From CAZNYN01 sp964577295 (lineage in GTDB: Bacteria; Synergistota; Synergistia; Synergistales; Synergistaceae): 44,190 nt of DNA. A program made the position numbers and the translations under genes. The number at the start of each line of letters is the position of its first letter. Positions within the stretch are counted from its first letter, which is position 1. The stretch lies in NCBI GenBank assembly GCA_964577295.1, contig CAZNYN010000012.1, positions 1-44,190 of the forward strand, written 5' to 3'. Below are positions 1-7,780 of this stretch, piece by piece. The notes below the pieces were generated by a model that had not been told where the DNA came from, did no database searches, and saw only the letters and a program-made list of their open reading frames with translations.

Positions 1-431
1 GAGGTGAGAGAATCAAAAACTTTCGGATGCTGAAGCAGAGCCAGTCCCAGGGTGGAGCCGGAGCTGACTCTGTCATATACTTTTGATATTACTTTTTTGA
101 GTCTTTTGCTTGTGGTCTGTTCCGTCAATATTTGTATGGCGGACGCAATGGGGACTCCTGCCGCTATCATTGTGGCAAGCTGGCGGAAGAATATGGATTT
201 GTCCCGAAGTTTTATTCTGGGCGAAAGGTCTGTCAGTTCGCTCCAATCAATATTTTTCCCGCTTGCGACAGACTCCCCTATCTGTTTGGCGACTTCGTGA
301 GTACGCGACACATCTATAGGAACCCAGCCTTTGTCGCGAATCCATGAGATGAGCTCGCTTTCACTGTCCGCATTGCGAACCCCCTGTGTATTTTTGCCGT
401 TGGGGGTTTTTGCTTTATATTTGTATTCCAA
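1..431 (-). CDS. pilC: Type IV pilus / type II secretion inner-membrane protein, PilC/GspF family (partial)
   Basis: The gene runs off the left edge of the window, so only the N-terminal 143 residues are visible. The start is a TTG preceded by AGGTGG five bases upstream; an in-frame GTG nine bases earlier has no good ribosome site. The protein opens with EYKYKAKTPNGKNTQG, the short beta-rich segment typical of PilC/GspF proteins. The first cytoplasmic T2SSF domain follows, seen in RIKLRDKSIFFRQLATMIAA and GVPIASAIQIL, then a segment ending STLGLALLQHPKVF. Members of this family are polytopic inner-membrane platform proteins that work with the PilB/PilT ATPases in pilus assembly. It lies 30 bases after ddl on the same strand and may be co-transcribed. 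Type IV pilus and type II secretion roles cannot be told apart from this fragment. Confidence 0.85.
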   Translation of the reverse strand, partial: MEYKYKAKTPNGKNTQGVRNADSESELISWIRDKGWVPIDVSRTHEVAKQIGESVASGKNIDWSELTDLSPRIKLRDKSIFFRQLATMIAAGVPIASAIQILTEQTTSKRLKKVISKVYDRVSSGSTLGLALLQHPKVFDSLT

Positions 432-461
432 AGAGACCACCTGCCCTTTGTGCAGCTCTTG

Positions 462-1394
462 TTATTTGTTTATCTTAAAAGAACTTTTTATTACTCCTTC
501 AAGGAATGATGCAAACTCCATGCCGTATACTTTGGCCGACTTCGGCACAAGGCTTGTGGCTGTCATACCTGGGGCTGTATTGACCTCCAGCGCGTACATC
601 TCTCCCTCTTCCGTCATTCTGAAGTCCACTCTGCTGTAGATGCTGCATCCTAGACTTATGTGGGCGTTTACAGCCAGCTCGGAGAGCACTGAGACTTCTT
701 TGTCGGAAAGGGGCGCGGGACAGAGGTATTCCGTACATCCTGCCGTGTATTTATTTTTATAGTCATAGAAACCGCTTTTCGGTCTTATGTCTATTGCGGG
801 AAGAGCTATCACGCTGCCGTCTTCTTTTTCCATGACAGGCACTGTCAGCTCTCTTCCCGGTATGAACTGTTCCACGAGAGCATTGTCCTCGCTCTCCCAA
901 GCTACTTCAAGACCTTTGAGCAGTTCTGCTTCCGTTGAGGCTTTTGTGACTCCGACCGTGCTGCCTCCGCTGTTTGGCTTGATTATTACCGTTTTGTATT
1001 TATTGAGGAGCTCCAATGCTTTATCCGCTGATGCGCCTTTTCTTACAAGGCATCCGTCAGGAACTTTTACGCCGAATTCGGCAAAGAGAAGTCTTGCCAC
1101 ATTTTTGTCCATGGCATACATGCATGCTTCGGAGCGCGAGCCGGTGTACGGTATTTCAAATGCGTCAAGGCACGCCTGGAAGTAGCCGTTTTCTCCCCAT
1201 CCGCCGTGAAGCGCGATAAACACGCCGTCTGCATCAAAGGATTTCCATTTTTTTATAAATTCGGCGGGAGATTTTACATCCTCCAGTATTACTTTATGTC
1301 CTGCCTCTTCAAGAGCTTTTGCAACTGCCGCCCCTGAGTTCAGAGAGACTTCTCTTTCCGGGCTTGTTCCGCCGTATGCTACAACTATTTTCAT
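462..1394 (-). CDS. ddl: D-alanine--D-alanine ligase
   Basis: ATP-grasp enzyme that joins two D-alanines to make the dipeptide used for the peptidoglycan stem; cytoplasmic. The 310-residue length fits the family. Visible motifs are GGTSPEREVS (residues 8-17, with the substrate-binding Glu), HGGWGENG (63-70), KPNSGGSTVGV near 139 for ATP binding, and the metal-binding EVNTAPGMT near 275. The start codon overlaps the lptD stop by four bases (ATGA), so the two are translationally coupled. Pairing a peptidoglycan precursor ligase with lptC/lptD makes this an envelope-synthesis operon. D-lactate specificity is unlikely but not excluded by inspection. Confidence 0.96.
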   Translation of the reverse strand: MKIVVAYGGTSPEREVSLNSGAAVAKALEEAGHKVILEDVKSPAEFIKKWKSFDADGVFIALHGGWGENGYFQACLDAFEIPYTGSRSEACMYAMDKNVARLLFAEFGVKVPDGCLVRKGASADKALELLNKYKTVIIKPNSGGSTVGVTKASTEAELLKGLEVAWESEDNALVEQFIPGRELTVPVMEKEDGSVIALPAIDIRPKSGFYDYKNKYTAGCTEYLCPAPLSDKEVSVLSELAVNAHISLGCSIYSRVDFRMTEEGEMYALEVNTAPGMTATSLVPKSAKVYGMEFASFLEGVIKSSFKINK

Positions 1395-3115
1395 TTTGCC
1401 GTATTCTCCTTATGTAAATTTATGCCGTCGGGAACTTTGAAGGGATCAAATATTTCTTTCTCTCCAAGCTTAAGTTCTGTCTCGGGATATGCATTGATTA
1501 TAAATTTAAGTCCGACCGTAAATTCGCTTTCCGGTCTGCTGTCTCTTGCCCACAGTTCCCATGTGAGGCAGTGTTTTATGTATGCGACAGTGTATATCAT
1601 TTCTGCCAGTTGATTCTCGATAAGGTCATAGCCGGCACGCAGCGATATGTTCCAGCTCTCCCATGATGTTCCTCCCGGCAGAGTAAAGGAAACTTTCTGG
1701 TATATATCCTCTCTGTCAAGGTAGTTGTCCCAAGTGAGCTGGCTTTCACCGGATACCCAGCGCCTGACGTATGCCGTCTCAAGTCCCACTTTGCCTATGC
1801 CCCAGCGCAGTCCTATTATCGCGTCCGTAACCTGCTGGTTTGTGCTGCCAACTCCGTCATAGTCATAGTACCAATATGAAGCGTTGTAGAAGGGATGCAG
1901 ACCGCCCAGAATATTAGGCTCTCCGTACACCTGAACTCCCATGCCAAGCCTGTTAGTCCACGGTTTTATGGTTTCCACGTTGTCCTGATACCTTCCCCAT
2001 ATACCGGAAAGTTTGAAGTAACCGCCTGCTGCCGGGTCTTTAAACCATGGCGTGTTTATGGTAAATTCCGGTGAGCGCCAGACGTTGTACCTTCTGTCCT
2101 GCCCGGGACGCATCTCTGTTTCGACAAGTTCTCTCTGGCTCTCGTAAAAAGAGGCACTCCAGCCGTTTTCGTCACTGTATTTCAGCCCCCATTTCGGTCT
2201 CCAGAGGGTTTCTTTTTCATCTTTGTTGTACTCTCTGTTTGTTTCGGCAAAGACATATACGTTCTTTGCTATTCTCTGGTAAAATTTTAATTTTGCTTCC
2301 CAGATGTCGTCTGTCCAGTAGGTTGTGTCTATTGATACTTCTCCGCTCTCCCATACTATGGGGCCGCTAATGCCTATTCCGACTCCTTTGCTTGAGTCGT
2401 ATGCCACGCGCGGCATTACGGAGCTGCTTGACTTCGCATTTTTGTTGAGAGGGACAACGTAGTCAAAGGGATAGTTAAATAGTTTGTGTTTTCCTATATA
2501 TACCTGCGGACGCTTGATTACGACTTTTTTGTTCTGTATGACAATTATTTCTTTTGCTAAAAATTTGTAATGCGGATTGGAAAAATCGCACGTTGTAGAA
2601 GCGACTTCCGTCCACTTCGCAACCATGTCATCCTCTTTTGAATTGGCTCTGTTTCTGCTGCTTATCACGTTTTGTTTTATGGCTTCTTCGAGAGGCATTA
2701 TTTCAAGGTCTTTGCCCTTGAAGAATATTGCATCCATCTTTCCCGCTGCGTCAGTCATAACGCCTTTTCTGGTCGCAATGTTGTAGTTAAGCCTCTGCCC
2801 TGTAAGTTTTTTGCCGTCTACAAGCAGAGAAACTTCGTTTCTGCTGTCGGAAAAGGCTTTTATCATCTCGTTTGCGGTGTCATATTCCGCATAAGGAGCG
2901 TACATTCTCATGTCTTTATTGCGCAGGCGCACGTTTCCGTCTGCTTTTGCTATTCCTGTGGCGTCTTCATATGTTAATTTGTCGGCATCAAGCTGCACTT
3001 TGTTTTCTTCTTCAGCGGCATAAGAGGGCATCGACAGGCGCAATAATATAATTAGCAGTACAGCCGTTATTCTGACTGCATTTTTTAGGATTATTTTTCC
3101 GTCACATAACTTCAT
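1391..3115 (-). CDS. lptD: LPS-assembly outer membrane protein LptD (OstA-type N-domain plus barrel)
   Basis: Translocon that inserts lipopolysaccharide into the outer leaflet. I chose the ATG that begins MKLCDGKI, two bases after the lptC stop and preceded by GGGGG, rather than the longer frame 44 codons upstream, because a signal peptide starts here (hydrophobic core about residues 14-30, likely cut near PSYA-A). After it comes an OstA/LptA-like domain (about 38-240, with phrases such as LTYEDATGIAKADGNVRLRN), then alternating aromatic strands typical of an outer-membrane barrel. At 574 residues it is shorter than enterobacterial LptD (about 780). Only two cysteines lie in the mature protein, one in the N-domain (STTCDF) and one late in the barrel (KHCLTW). 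That fits a single interdomain disulfide. It is coupled to lptC upstream and ddl downstream. Confidence 0.85.
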   Translation of the reverse strand: MKLCDGKIILKNAVRITAVLLIILLRLSMPSYAAEEENKVQLDADKLTYEDATGIAKADGNVRLRNKDMRMYAPYAEYDTANEMIKAFSDSRNEVSLLVDGKKLTGQRLNYNIATRKGVMTDAAGKMDAIFFKGKDLEIMPLEEAIKQNVISSRNRANSKEDDMVAKWTEVASTTCDFSNPHYKFLAKEIIVIQNKKVVIKRPQVYIGKHKLFNYPFDYVVPLNKNAKSSSSVMPRVAYDSSKGVGIGISGPIVWESGEVSIDTTYWTDDIWEAKLKFYQRIAKNVYVFAETNREYNKDEKETLWRPKWGLKYSDENGWSASFYESQRELVETEMRPGQDRRYNVWRSPEFTINTPWFKDPAAGGYFKLSGIWGRYQDNVETIKPWTNRLGMGVQVYGEPNILGGLHPFYNASYWYYDYDGVGSTNQQVTDAIIGLRWGIGKVGLETAYVRRWVSGESQLTWDNYLDREDIYQKVSFTLPGGTSWESWNISLRAGYDLIENQLAEMIYTVAYIKHCLTWELWARDSRPESEFTVGLKFIINAYPETELKLGEKEIFDPFKVPDGINLHKENTAK

Positions 3116-3117
3116 TG

Positions 3118-3660
3118 TTATTTCCCCCACTTGATTTTGCTGTTTCCGCTTACCGAGAATATTCCGGTATTCGTATCGTATGTACCCTTCGCCGCCGTGA
3201 GTTCGCTCTTCGCATCGCTTATATATATGTCGTTCGAGAAGTACCATGTCTTTGACGCGGAGTTGTAGAATGCCGTACCTGTATTTAAATTGTACATTTT
3301 GTCCTTGTCCGAAAGAGTTCCGTGGGAGTTGTTTAATGTAATGTCTTCGCTCTCTCTCGTAAATGTTCCGTTTTCGGATTTTAGCTCTGTCTTTCTCCCG
3401 TCTTTGTAAGCTACTGTAACATCCATGGAGTATCCGTATATTATGCCGTCTTTGTGTTCAACTCTGGGCGCTTTGAGAGTCCATTTTTTACCTTCAATGT
3501 CTCTGTTTACTTCGATGTTTTCAACAACGATATCGGGCACACGAATTCTATCTTTGTCGCCAAGATGCAGATCACGCCACAGATATACAGCCATAAGCGC
3601 AGTTATTAATATAACTGCGCTTATTATTATTTTCTTTAATCCAAACTCACGTATGAACAC
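3118..3660 (-). CDS. lptC: LPS export ABC transporter periplasmic protein LptC
   Basis: The 180-residue protein has one N-terminal membrane anchor (about residues 8-28) followed by a periplasmic beta-jellyroll-type domain. Repeated short strands alternate with turns (KWTLKAPRVEHKDGIIYGY, AKGTYDTNTGIFSVSGN). Length and layout match LptC, which accepts LPS from the LptBFG ABC transporter and passes it to the LptA bridge. No LptA, LptB, LptF or LptG gene lies in the window. The stop codon is two bases from the lptD start. Sequence identity within this family is low, so the call rests on architecture, size and adjacency to lptD. Confidence 0.85.
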   Translation of the reverse strand: MFIREFGLKKIIISAVILITALMAVYLWRDLHLGDKDRIRVPDIVVENIEVNRDIEGKKWTLKAPRVEHKDGIIYGYSMDVTVAYKDGRKTELKSENGTFTRESEDITLNNSHGTLSDKDKMYNLNTGTAFYNSASKTWYFSNDIYISDAKSELTAAKGTYDTNTGIFSVSGNSKIKWGK

Positions 3661-3673
3661 GATGGCTTGTCTT

Positions 3674-4672
3674 TTATTTGGTTGTGCTGCCCTGAGGCAC
3701 GGTTGGGTCTCCGGATACGACTATAGATGAAATCTGTCCCGGTATTTTGTAGCCCATTATCGTTGAGGCTTCTGTCGTCTCTACATAGAAGAGTGTACCT
3801 TCTTTAAGCTGCTTGTCGGAACCTCTTACAAGGAATCCGCCCGCAAGCCCCAAAGGTCCGAGCAGAACAGCTCCCGCAAAGCTGGCGCCGACAGCTCCGA
3901 TTGTACCTGCATCGGCTTCCATTGCTTTTTTCGCGGATTCGCCCATGGCAACGGCAAGCAGATTCGGGCCTATTACTTCAAGCGAGTCAAAAGCCATTTC
4001 TATTTCGGAAGCGCGTCCGAAGCTGCGCGGAGGCTTTACTTTTGTGATATGTGCAAATACTCTGCTTCCTTTCGGAGCAACGAGAGTTCCGCCTATCACT
4101 ATCTCCTGTGTGAGGTTTAGGACAACTTTGTCGTCAACTTTTATGTTGCGGACGGAGAGTGTCTGTCCGAGTGCGCTTTTGACAACGGTAGCGGCAGGTA
4201 CTTGAATCTGCGATGCAGTAACTCCGTCAGGAAGGAGCTTTGTTATGAGTCTTTCTATTCTTGCCGCAAGTGCTCCGCTCTGAACTGTGCCTTCTGTGAT
4301 GGCTTCTATCGTCTCGACACGTCTTGAAAGAGCCCATGAGGGATGAAGCTGCTGTGAAACCGCCCATTCCGCAACTGCCAGTTTGAAAAGCAGTGACGGC
4401 AGTGTCGGAGTTCCTTTTTCAAGGAAGTCCAGCATGGCTGTCTGTCTCTCTGTAAGGCTGCCGGGGAGCTCTCTGCCGAACACGTCTTTTTCCGCCAGGC
4501 TGAGTCTTGGGAGAAGTCCGCCGCCCTGAGGCGCGCCATAGACTATTGTCTCTATTCTTTCGAGAGTCTGGAACGCGGGATTGGCATCGGCCTTAGTATC
4601 CGCCGCATATACGGGAAGTGCGGCTATTAACAGCACTGTGAGAAGCGTCATTAGCTTTAGGTACAGTTTCAT
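3674..4672 (-). CDS. Conserved exported protein of unknown function, glycine-zipper segment
   Basis: I do not recognise this family. The 332-residue product starts with a clear signal peptide (hydrophobic residues 6-22, cut near VYA-A). The first half (about 30-150) looks helical. Residues 165-230 form a beta-rich module containing GQTLSVRNI and GGTLVAPKGSRVFAHIT, resembling the barrel-sandwich pieces of envelope proteins. Residues 256-284 are rich in spaced glycines and alanines (GTIGAVGASFAGAVLLGPLG), a glycine-zipper-like stretch that could insert in or span a membrane. The C-terminus returns to beta pattern. It sits between pyrG (20 bases) and lptC (13 bases), all on one strand, so a role at the outer membrane is plausible but is inference from context. 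Confidence 0.8.
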   Translation of the reverse strand: MKLYLKLMTLLTVLLIAALPVYAADTKADANPAFQTLERIETIVYGAPQGGGLLPRLSLAEKDVFGRELPGSLTERQTAMLDFLEKGTPTLPSLLFKLAVAEWAVSQQLHPSWALSRRVETIEAITEGTVQSGALAARIERLITKLLPDGVTASQIQVPAATVVKSALGQTLSVRNIKVDDKVVLNLTQEIVIGGTLVAPKGSRVFAHITKVKPPRSFGRASEIEMAFDSLEVIGPNLLAVAMGESAKKAMEADAGTIGAVGASFAGAVLLGPLGLAGGFLVRGSDKQLKEGTLFYVETTEASTIMGYKIPGQISSIVVSGDPTVPQGSTTK

Positions 4673-4692
4673 ATTGGAAGCCCCCTTATCGG

Positions 4693-6294
4693 TTATATTT
4701 TTGCATTCTTTACCGCTGCTGCGATAAAATCTTTAAAGAGAGGATGCGGTCTTACAGGTCTTGACAAAAATTCGGGATGGAACTGAACCCCTATCATCCA
4801 AGGATGATTTACGTTTTCAAGAATTTCAACCTGTCCTCCTACGGGGCAGATGCCTGCGACTTTCATCCCTGCTTTGTCAAACATTTCTATGTATTCGTTG
4901 TTAAATTCAAAACGATGGCGGTGTCTTTCGCTTATTGTGGGAGCACCGTATATGCTCTCAGACTTCGAACCTTTTATAATATCGCACGGATAAGCTCCGA
5001 GTCTTGACGTGCCGCCTATGTCGACTATGTCTTTCTGTTCGTCCATCAAGTGTATTACGGGATGAGGCGTATTCTCATCCATTTCCAGGCTGTTGGCTCC
5101 TTCAAGCCCCAGTACGTTGCGCGCGAACTCTACCGCCGCTATCTGCATTCCGAGGCAAAGTCCGAAGTAGGGTATTTTGTTCTCGCGGGCATATTGTGCC
5201 GCAAGAATTTTTCCCTCCACTCCGCGCTGTCCGAATCCTCCCGGTACAAGTATAGCGTCGGCGCAGGATAATATATCCGAAGGATTGCCTGTAACAAGGT
5301 CTTCCGCCTCAACAGGCATCACTTTTACTTTGACTCCGTTGGCTATGCCGGCATGAGCCAGAGCTTCATTTACGCTGAGATAGGCGTCTTTTATTTCTGT
5401 GTACTTTCCGACAAGGGCAACCGTGACTTCGCCTGTCAAGCTGTCATAGCGGCGAAGGAATTCCTGCCAGTCTTTCATATCCGGTTCTTTATCGACGGGC
5501 AGTCCGAGCTTTCTGAGTACCATAGCGTCAAAGCCCTGCTGGTGCAGTACTTCGGGGATTCTGTATATTGAATCCGAGTCTTTGGCTTCGACAACGCATT
5601 CCGGAGCAACGCTGCAGAAGAGTCCTATTTTCTCTCTGAGTTCCGGACCTACTGTGTACTGTGAACGGCACACTATGACATCGGGCTGTATTCCGATGCG
5701 TCTTAGCTCGTTGACGCTGTGCTGTGTCGGCTTTGTCTTCAATTCTCCGGACGCGGCAATGTAAGGAACAAGGGTAACATGGCAGTATAGTATATTTTCC
5801 TTGCCTACTCTTACGGAGAGCTGTCTTATCGCTTCAAGGAAAGGAAGGCCTTCTATGTCTCCCACAGTGCCTCCTATTTCGGATATGACAATTTCGTTGT
5901 CCTCACCGACCGCCAGTATCCTGTCCTGAATCTCGTTTGTGATGTGCGGTATTACCTGAACCGTACCGCCGTTGTATCCGCCCTCACGCTCGCGCAGGAT
6001 TACCGCTGAGTAAACTTTGCCCGTTGTGCAGCTGTTTTTGGCGGAGATGGCCTCATCTATGAATCTCTCATAATGTCCGAGGTCTAAGTCTGTCTCGGCT
6101 CCGTCCCATGTTACAAAGACTTCTCCGTGCTGAAAGGGGCTCATGGCTCCGGCATCTACATTGATATATGGATCCATTTTTAAGATGCTTACTTTGAATC
6201 CTCTGCGTTTCAGCAGGGAACCCAGCGATGCGGCCGTAATTCCTTTGCCTAATGACGATACGACACCGCCGGTCACAAAAATGTACTTTGTCAT
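4693..6294 (-). CDS. pyrG: CTP synthase
   Basis: Converts UTP to CTP using glutamine nitrogen and ATP. The 533-residue length is normal. The N-terminal synthetase domain carries GGVVSSLGKGITAASLG (residues 9-25, P-loop) and YINVDAGAMSPFQHGEVFV. The C-terminal class I glutamine amidotransferase domain shows the nucleophile in YFGLCLGMQ near residue 380 and the catalytic His and Glu in GVQFHPEF near 510. A GGAGC ribosome site lies eight bases before the ATG. It is embedded between the M23 peptidase and the unknown exported protein in a same-strand run. No pyrG attenuator is visible in the short upstream gap. Confidence 0.98.
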   Translation of the reverse strand: MTKYIFVTGGVVSSLGKGITAASLGSLLKRRGFKVSILKMDPYINVDAGAMSPFQHGEVFVTWDGAETDLDLGHYERFIDEAISAKNSCTTGKVYSAVILREREGGYNGGTVQVIPHITNEIQDRILAVGEDNEIVISEIGGTVGDIEGLPFLEAIRQLSVRVGKENILYCHVTLVPYIAASGELKTKPTQHSVNELRRIGIQPDVIVCRSQYTVGPELREKIGLFCSVAPECVVEAKDSDSIYRIPEVLHQQGFDAMVLRKLGLPVDKEPDMKDWQEFLRRYDSLTGEVTVALVGKYTEIKDAYLSVNEALAHAGIANGVKVKVMPVEAEDLVTGNPSDILSCADAILVPGGFGQRGVEGKILAAQYARENKIPYFGLCLGMQIAAVEFARNVLGLEGANSLEMDENTPHPVIHLMDEQKDIVDIGGTSRLGAYPCDIIKGSKSESIYGAPTISERHRHRFEFNNEYIEMFDKAGMKVAGICPVGGQVEILENVNHPWMIGVQFHPEFLSRPVRPHPLFKDFIAAAVKNAKI

Positions 6295-6345
6295 AGAGTA
6301 ACGCTCCTTTGCAATTCCAATGTATATTTAATTTTTCTTAACGTA

Positions 6346-7740
6346 CTATCTTAGAACTTTCAGCGGATGTATCGGTGTTCCTCCCCTGCGCACCTCGAAG
6401 TGGAGGTGGTTACCTGTGGAACGCCCAGTGCTTCCGACTCTGGCGATAATTTCGCCGGTGTTGACTCTCTCGCCGCGTCTTGCTATAAGGCTGCTGCAAT
6501 GTCCGTAGAGAGTGCTTATTCCGCCGGAGTGAGCTATTACTATTGTCTTGCCGTAGCCGCCCATCCAACCGGAATGCACAACAACGCCCGAACCCGCCGC
6601 CGATATTCCGCGTCCTCGCGGCGCTCTTATGTCAAGCCCCGAGTGGAATACGCGCCTCTTGCCGAATGGGCTGCGCCTCCAGCCGAAAGTGCTTGAGATT
6701 TTGCCTATAACAGGCCATCTGAAACGGCGAGAACTGCTCTCTGTAAATTTGTTCGTCGTAACTCTCATTCTGCTGCTGCGCGATCCGCTCTCTATTACGG
6801 CAACGACCTTTGCTCCCGGCAGGAATATTTCCTGGCCTACTTTCAGCACCGGATTTTCTCCAAGAGAGTTGGCAATTATCACAGATTCTTTTGTAGAACC
6901 ATATTTATCCGCAAGTTTTGAGACTGTGTCGGATTTATTCGCACTCACAAAGATACCGTCCTGGTTCGGAATTCTCAATGTGATGCCCAGTTTCAGCATG
7001 TTGACGTTACTGAGTTTATTAGAACCTATTATTGTGTCAAGGTCAAGGTTAAATCTGTTGGCTATTGACCACAGAGTATCGCCGTTTTGTACCACGTACG
7101 CCGTTACATGTACTGTCTTTGCCTGGCGCTTTTCCTCAAATTCTGATTTTTGCAGTTTTTTTACAAAAGCCAATGTTTTGTCTACATCGCTGTGACTGTC
7201 TGGAATGTAGAGCACTTCGGAATAATTCAGTTTTGTGTTCGGTGCCATCGCATTTGCTTTGCGTATGTCCGCTGCGCTTATTCCAAACTCTTCCGCTATG
7301 GACGCCAGTGTGTCGTTTTCGTCCAAAACTATCTCCTGCCAATGTATGTCATCATCCAGGGATGAAACATCGGAGCTGGAAAGCAGTCCGTCTCCTTTGG
7401 AGAGTACACCGTACAGCTTGAGTTCTTCGTTTGTCAAGGTCGGCACGCTTGGCAGAGGCCCTATGCCTATCGGCACGATGTCATTCTCTGCTTCAGATGT
7501 TTCTGTTCCGACTCCGCTTGTGGAAAGCAGGTCAGAGACATCAACCATGAAGAACCCCCTGTTGTTCAGGGAGGTACTCGAGTTGACGTCGCTGTCAAGA
7601 GATGTCCAGTAAAGTCCGCTGACTTCGGCTGCTTTTGCCGCAAAGACCAAAGCCGCTCCCAGCGTTACGGACATAAAGAGCGTGAAGGTAATAATTTTTT
7701 TGTTTTTTGCCAAAAAACTCGAAAATTTAGCCATCATCAT
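6346..7740 (-). CDS. M23 family peptidoglycan endopeptidase with three LysM domains
   Basis: Exported cell-wall hydrolase or its regulator (NlpD/EnvC-like). A single hydrophobic segment at residues 16-37 acts as signal or anchor. Three LysM-type peptidoglycan-binding repeats follow at about 136-181, 213-258 (VVQNGDTLWSIANRFNLD) and 262-308. The C-terminal peptidase M23 domain (about 345-460) keeps the zinc ligands H366 and D370 in HSGLD, the H of LYGH near 414, and H447 in NHLHFE. An active metallopeptidase is therefore expected, unlike the degenerate NlpD type. Three consecutive ATGs are possible starts; GGAG spacing favours the second or third. It lies between rho and pyrG. Confidence 0.93.
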   Translation of the reverse strand: MMMAKFSSFLAKNKKIITFTLFMSVTLGAALVFAAKAAEVSGLYWTSLDSDVNSSTSLNNRGFFMVDVSDLLSTSGVGTETSEAENDIVPIGIGPLPSVPTLTNEELKLYGVLSKGDGLLSSSDVSSLDDDIHWQEIVLDENDTLASIAEEFGISAADIRKANAMAPNTKLNYSEVLYIPDSHSDVDKTLAFVKKLQKSEFEEKRQAKTVHVTAYVVQNGDTLWSIANRFNLDLDTIIGSNKLSNVNMLKLGITLRIPNQDGIFVSANKSDTVSKLADKYGSTKESVIIANSLGENPVLKVGQEIFLPGAKVVAVIESGSRSSRMRVTTNKFTESSSRRFRWPVIGKISSTFGWRRSPFGKRRVFHSGLDIRAPRGRGISAAGSGVVVHSGWMGGYGKTIVIAHSGGISTLYGHCSSLIARRGERVNTGEIIARVGSTGRSTGNHLHFEVRRGGTPIHPLKVLR

Positions 7741-7780
7741 TTACTCCGAATTTTTTTATAATGAACCGCAGTGCGCAATA

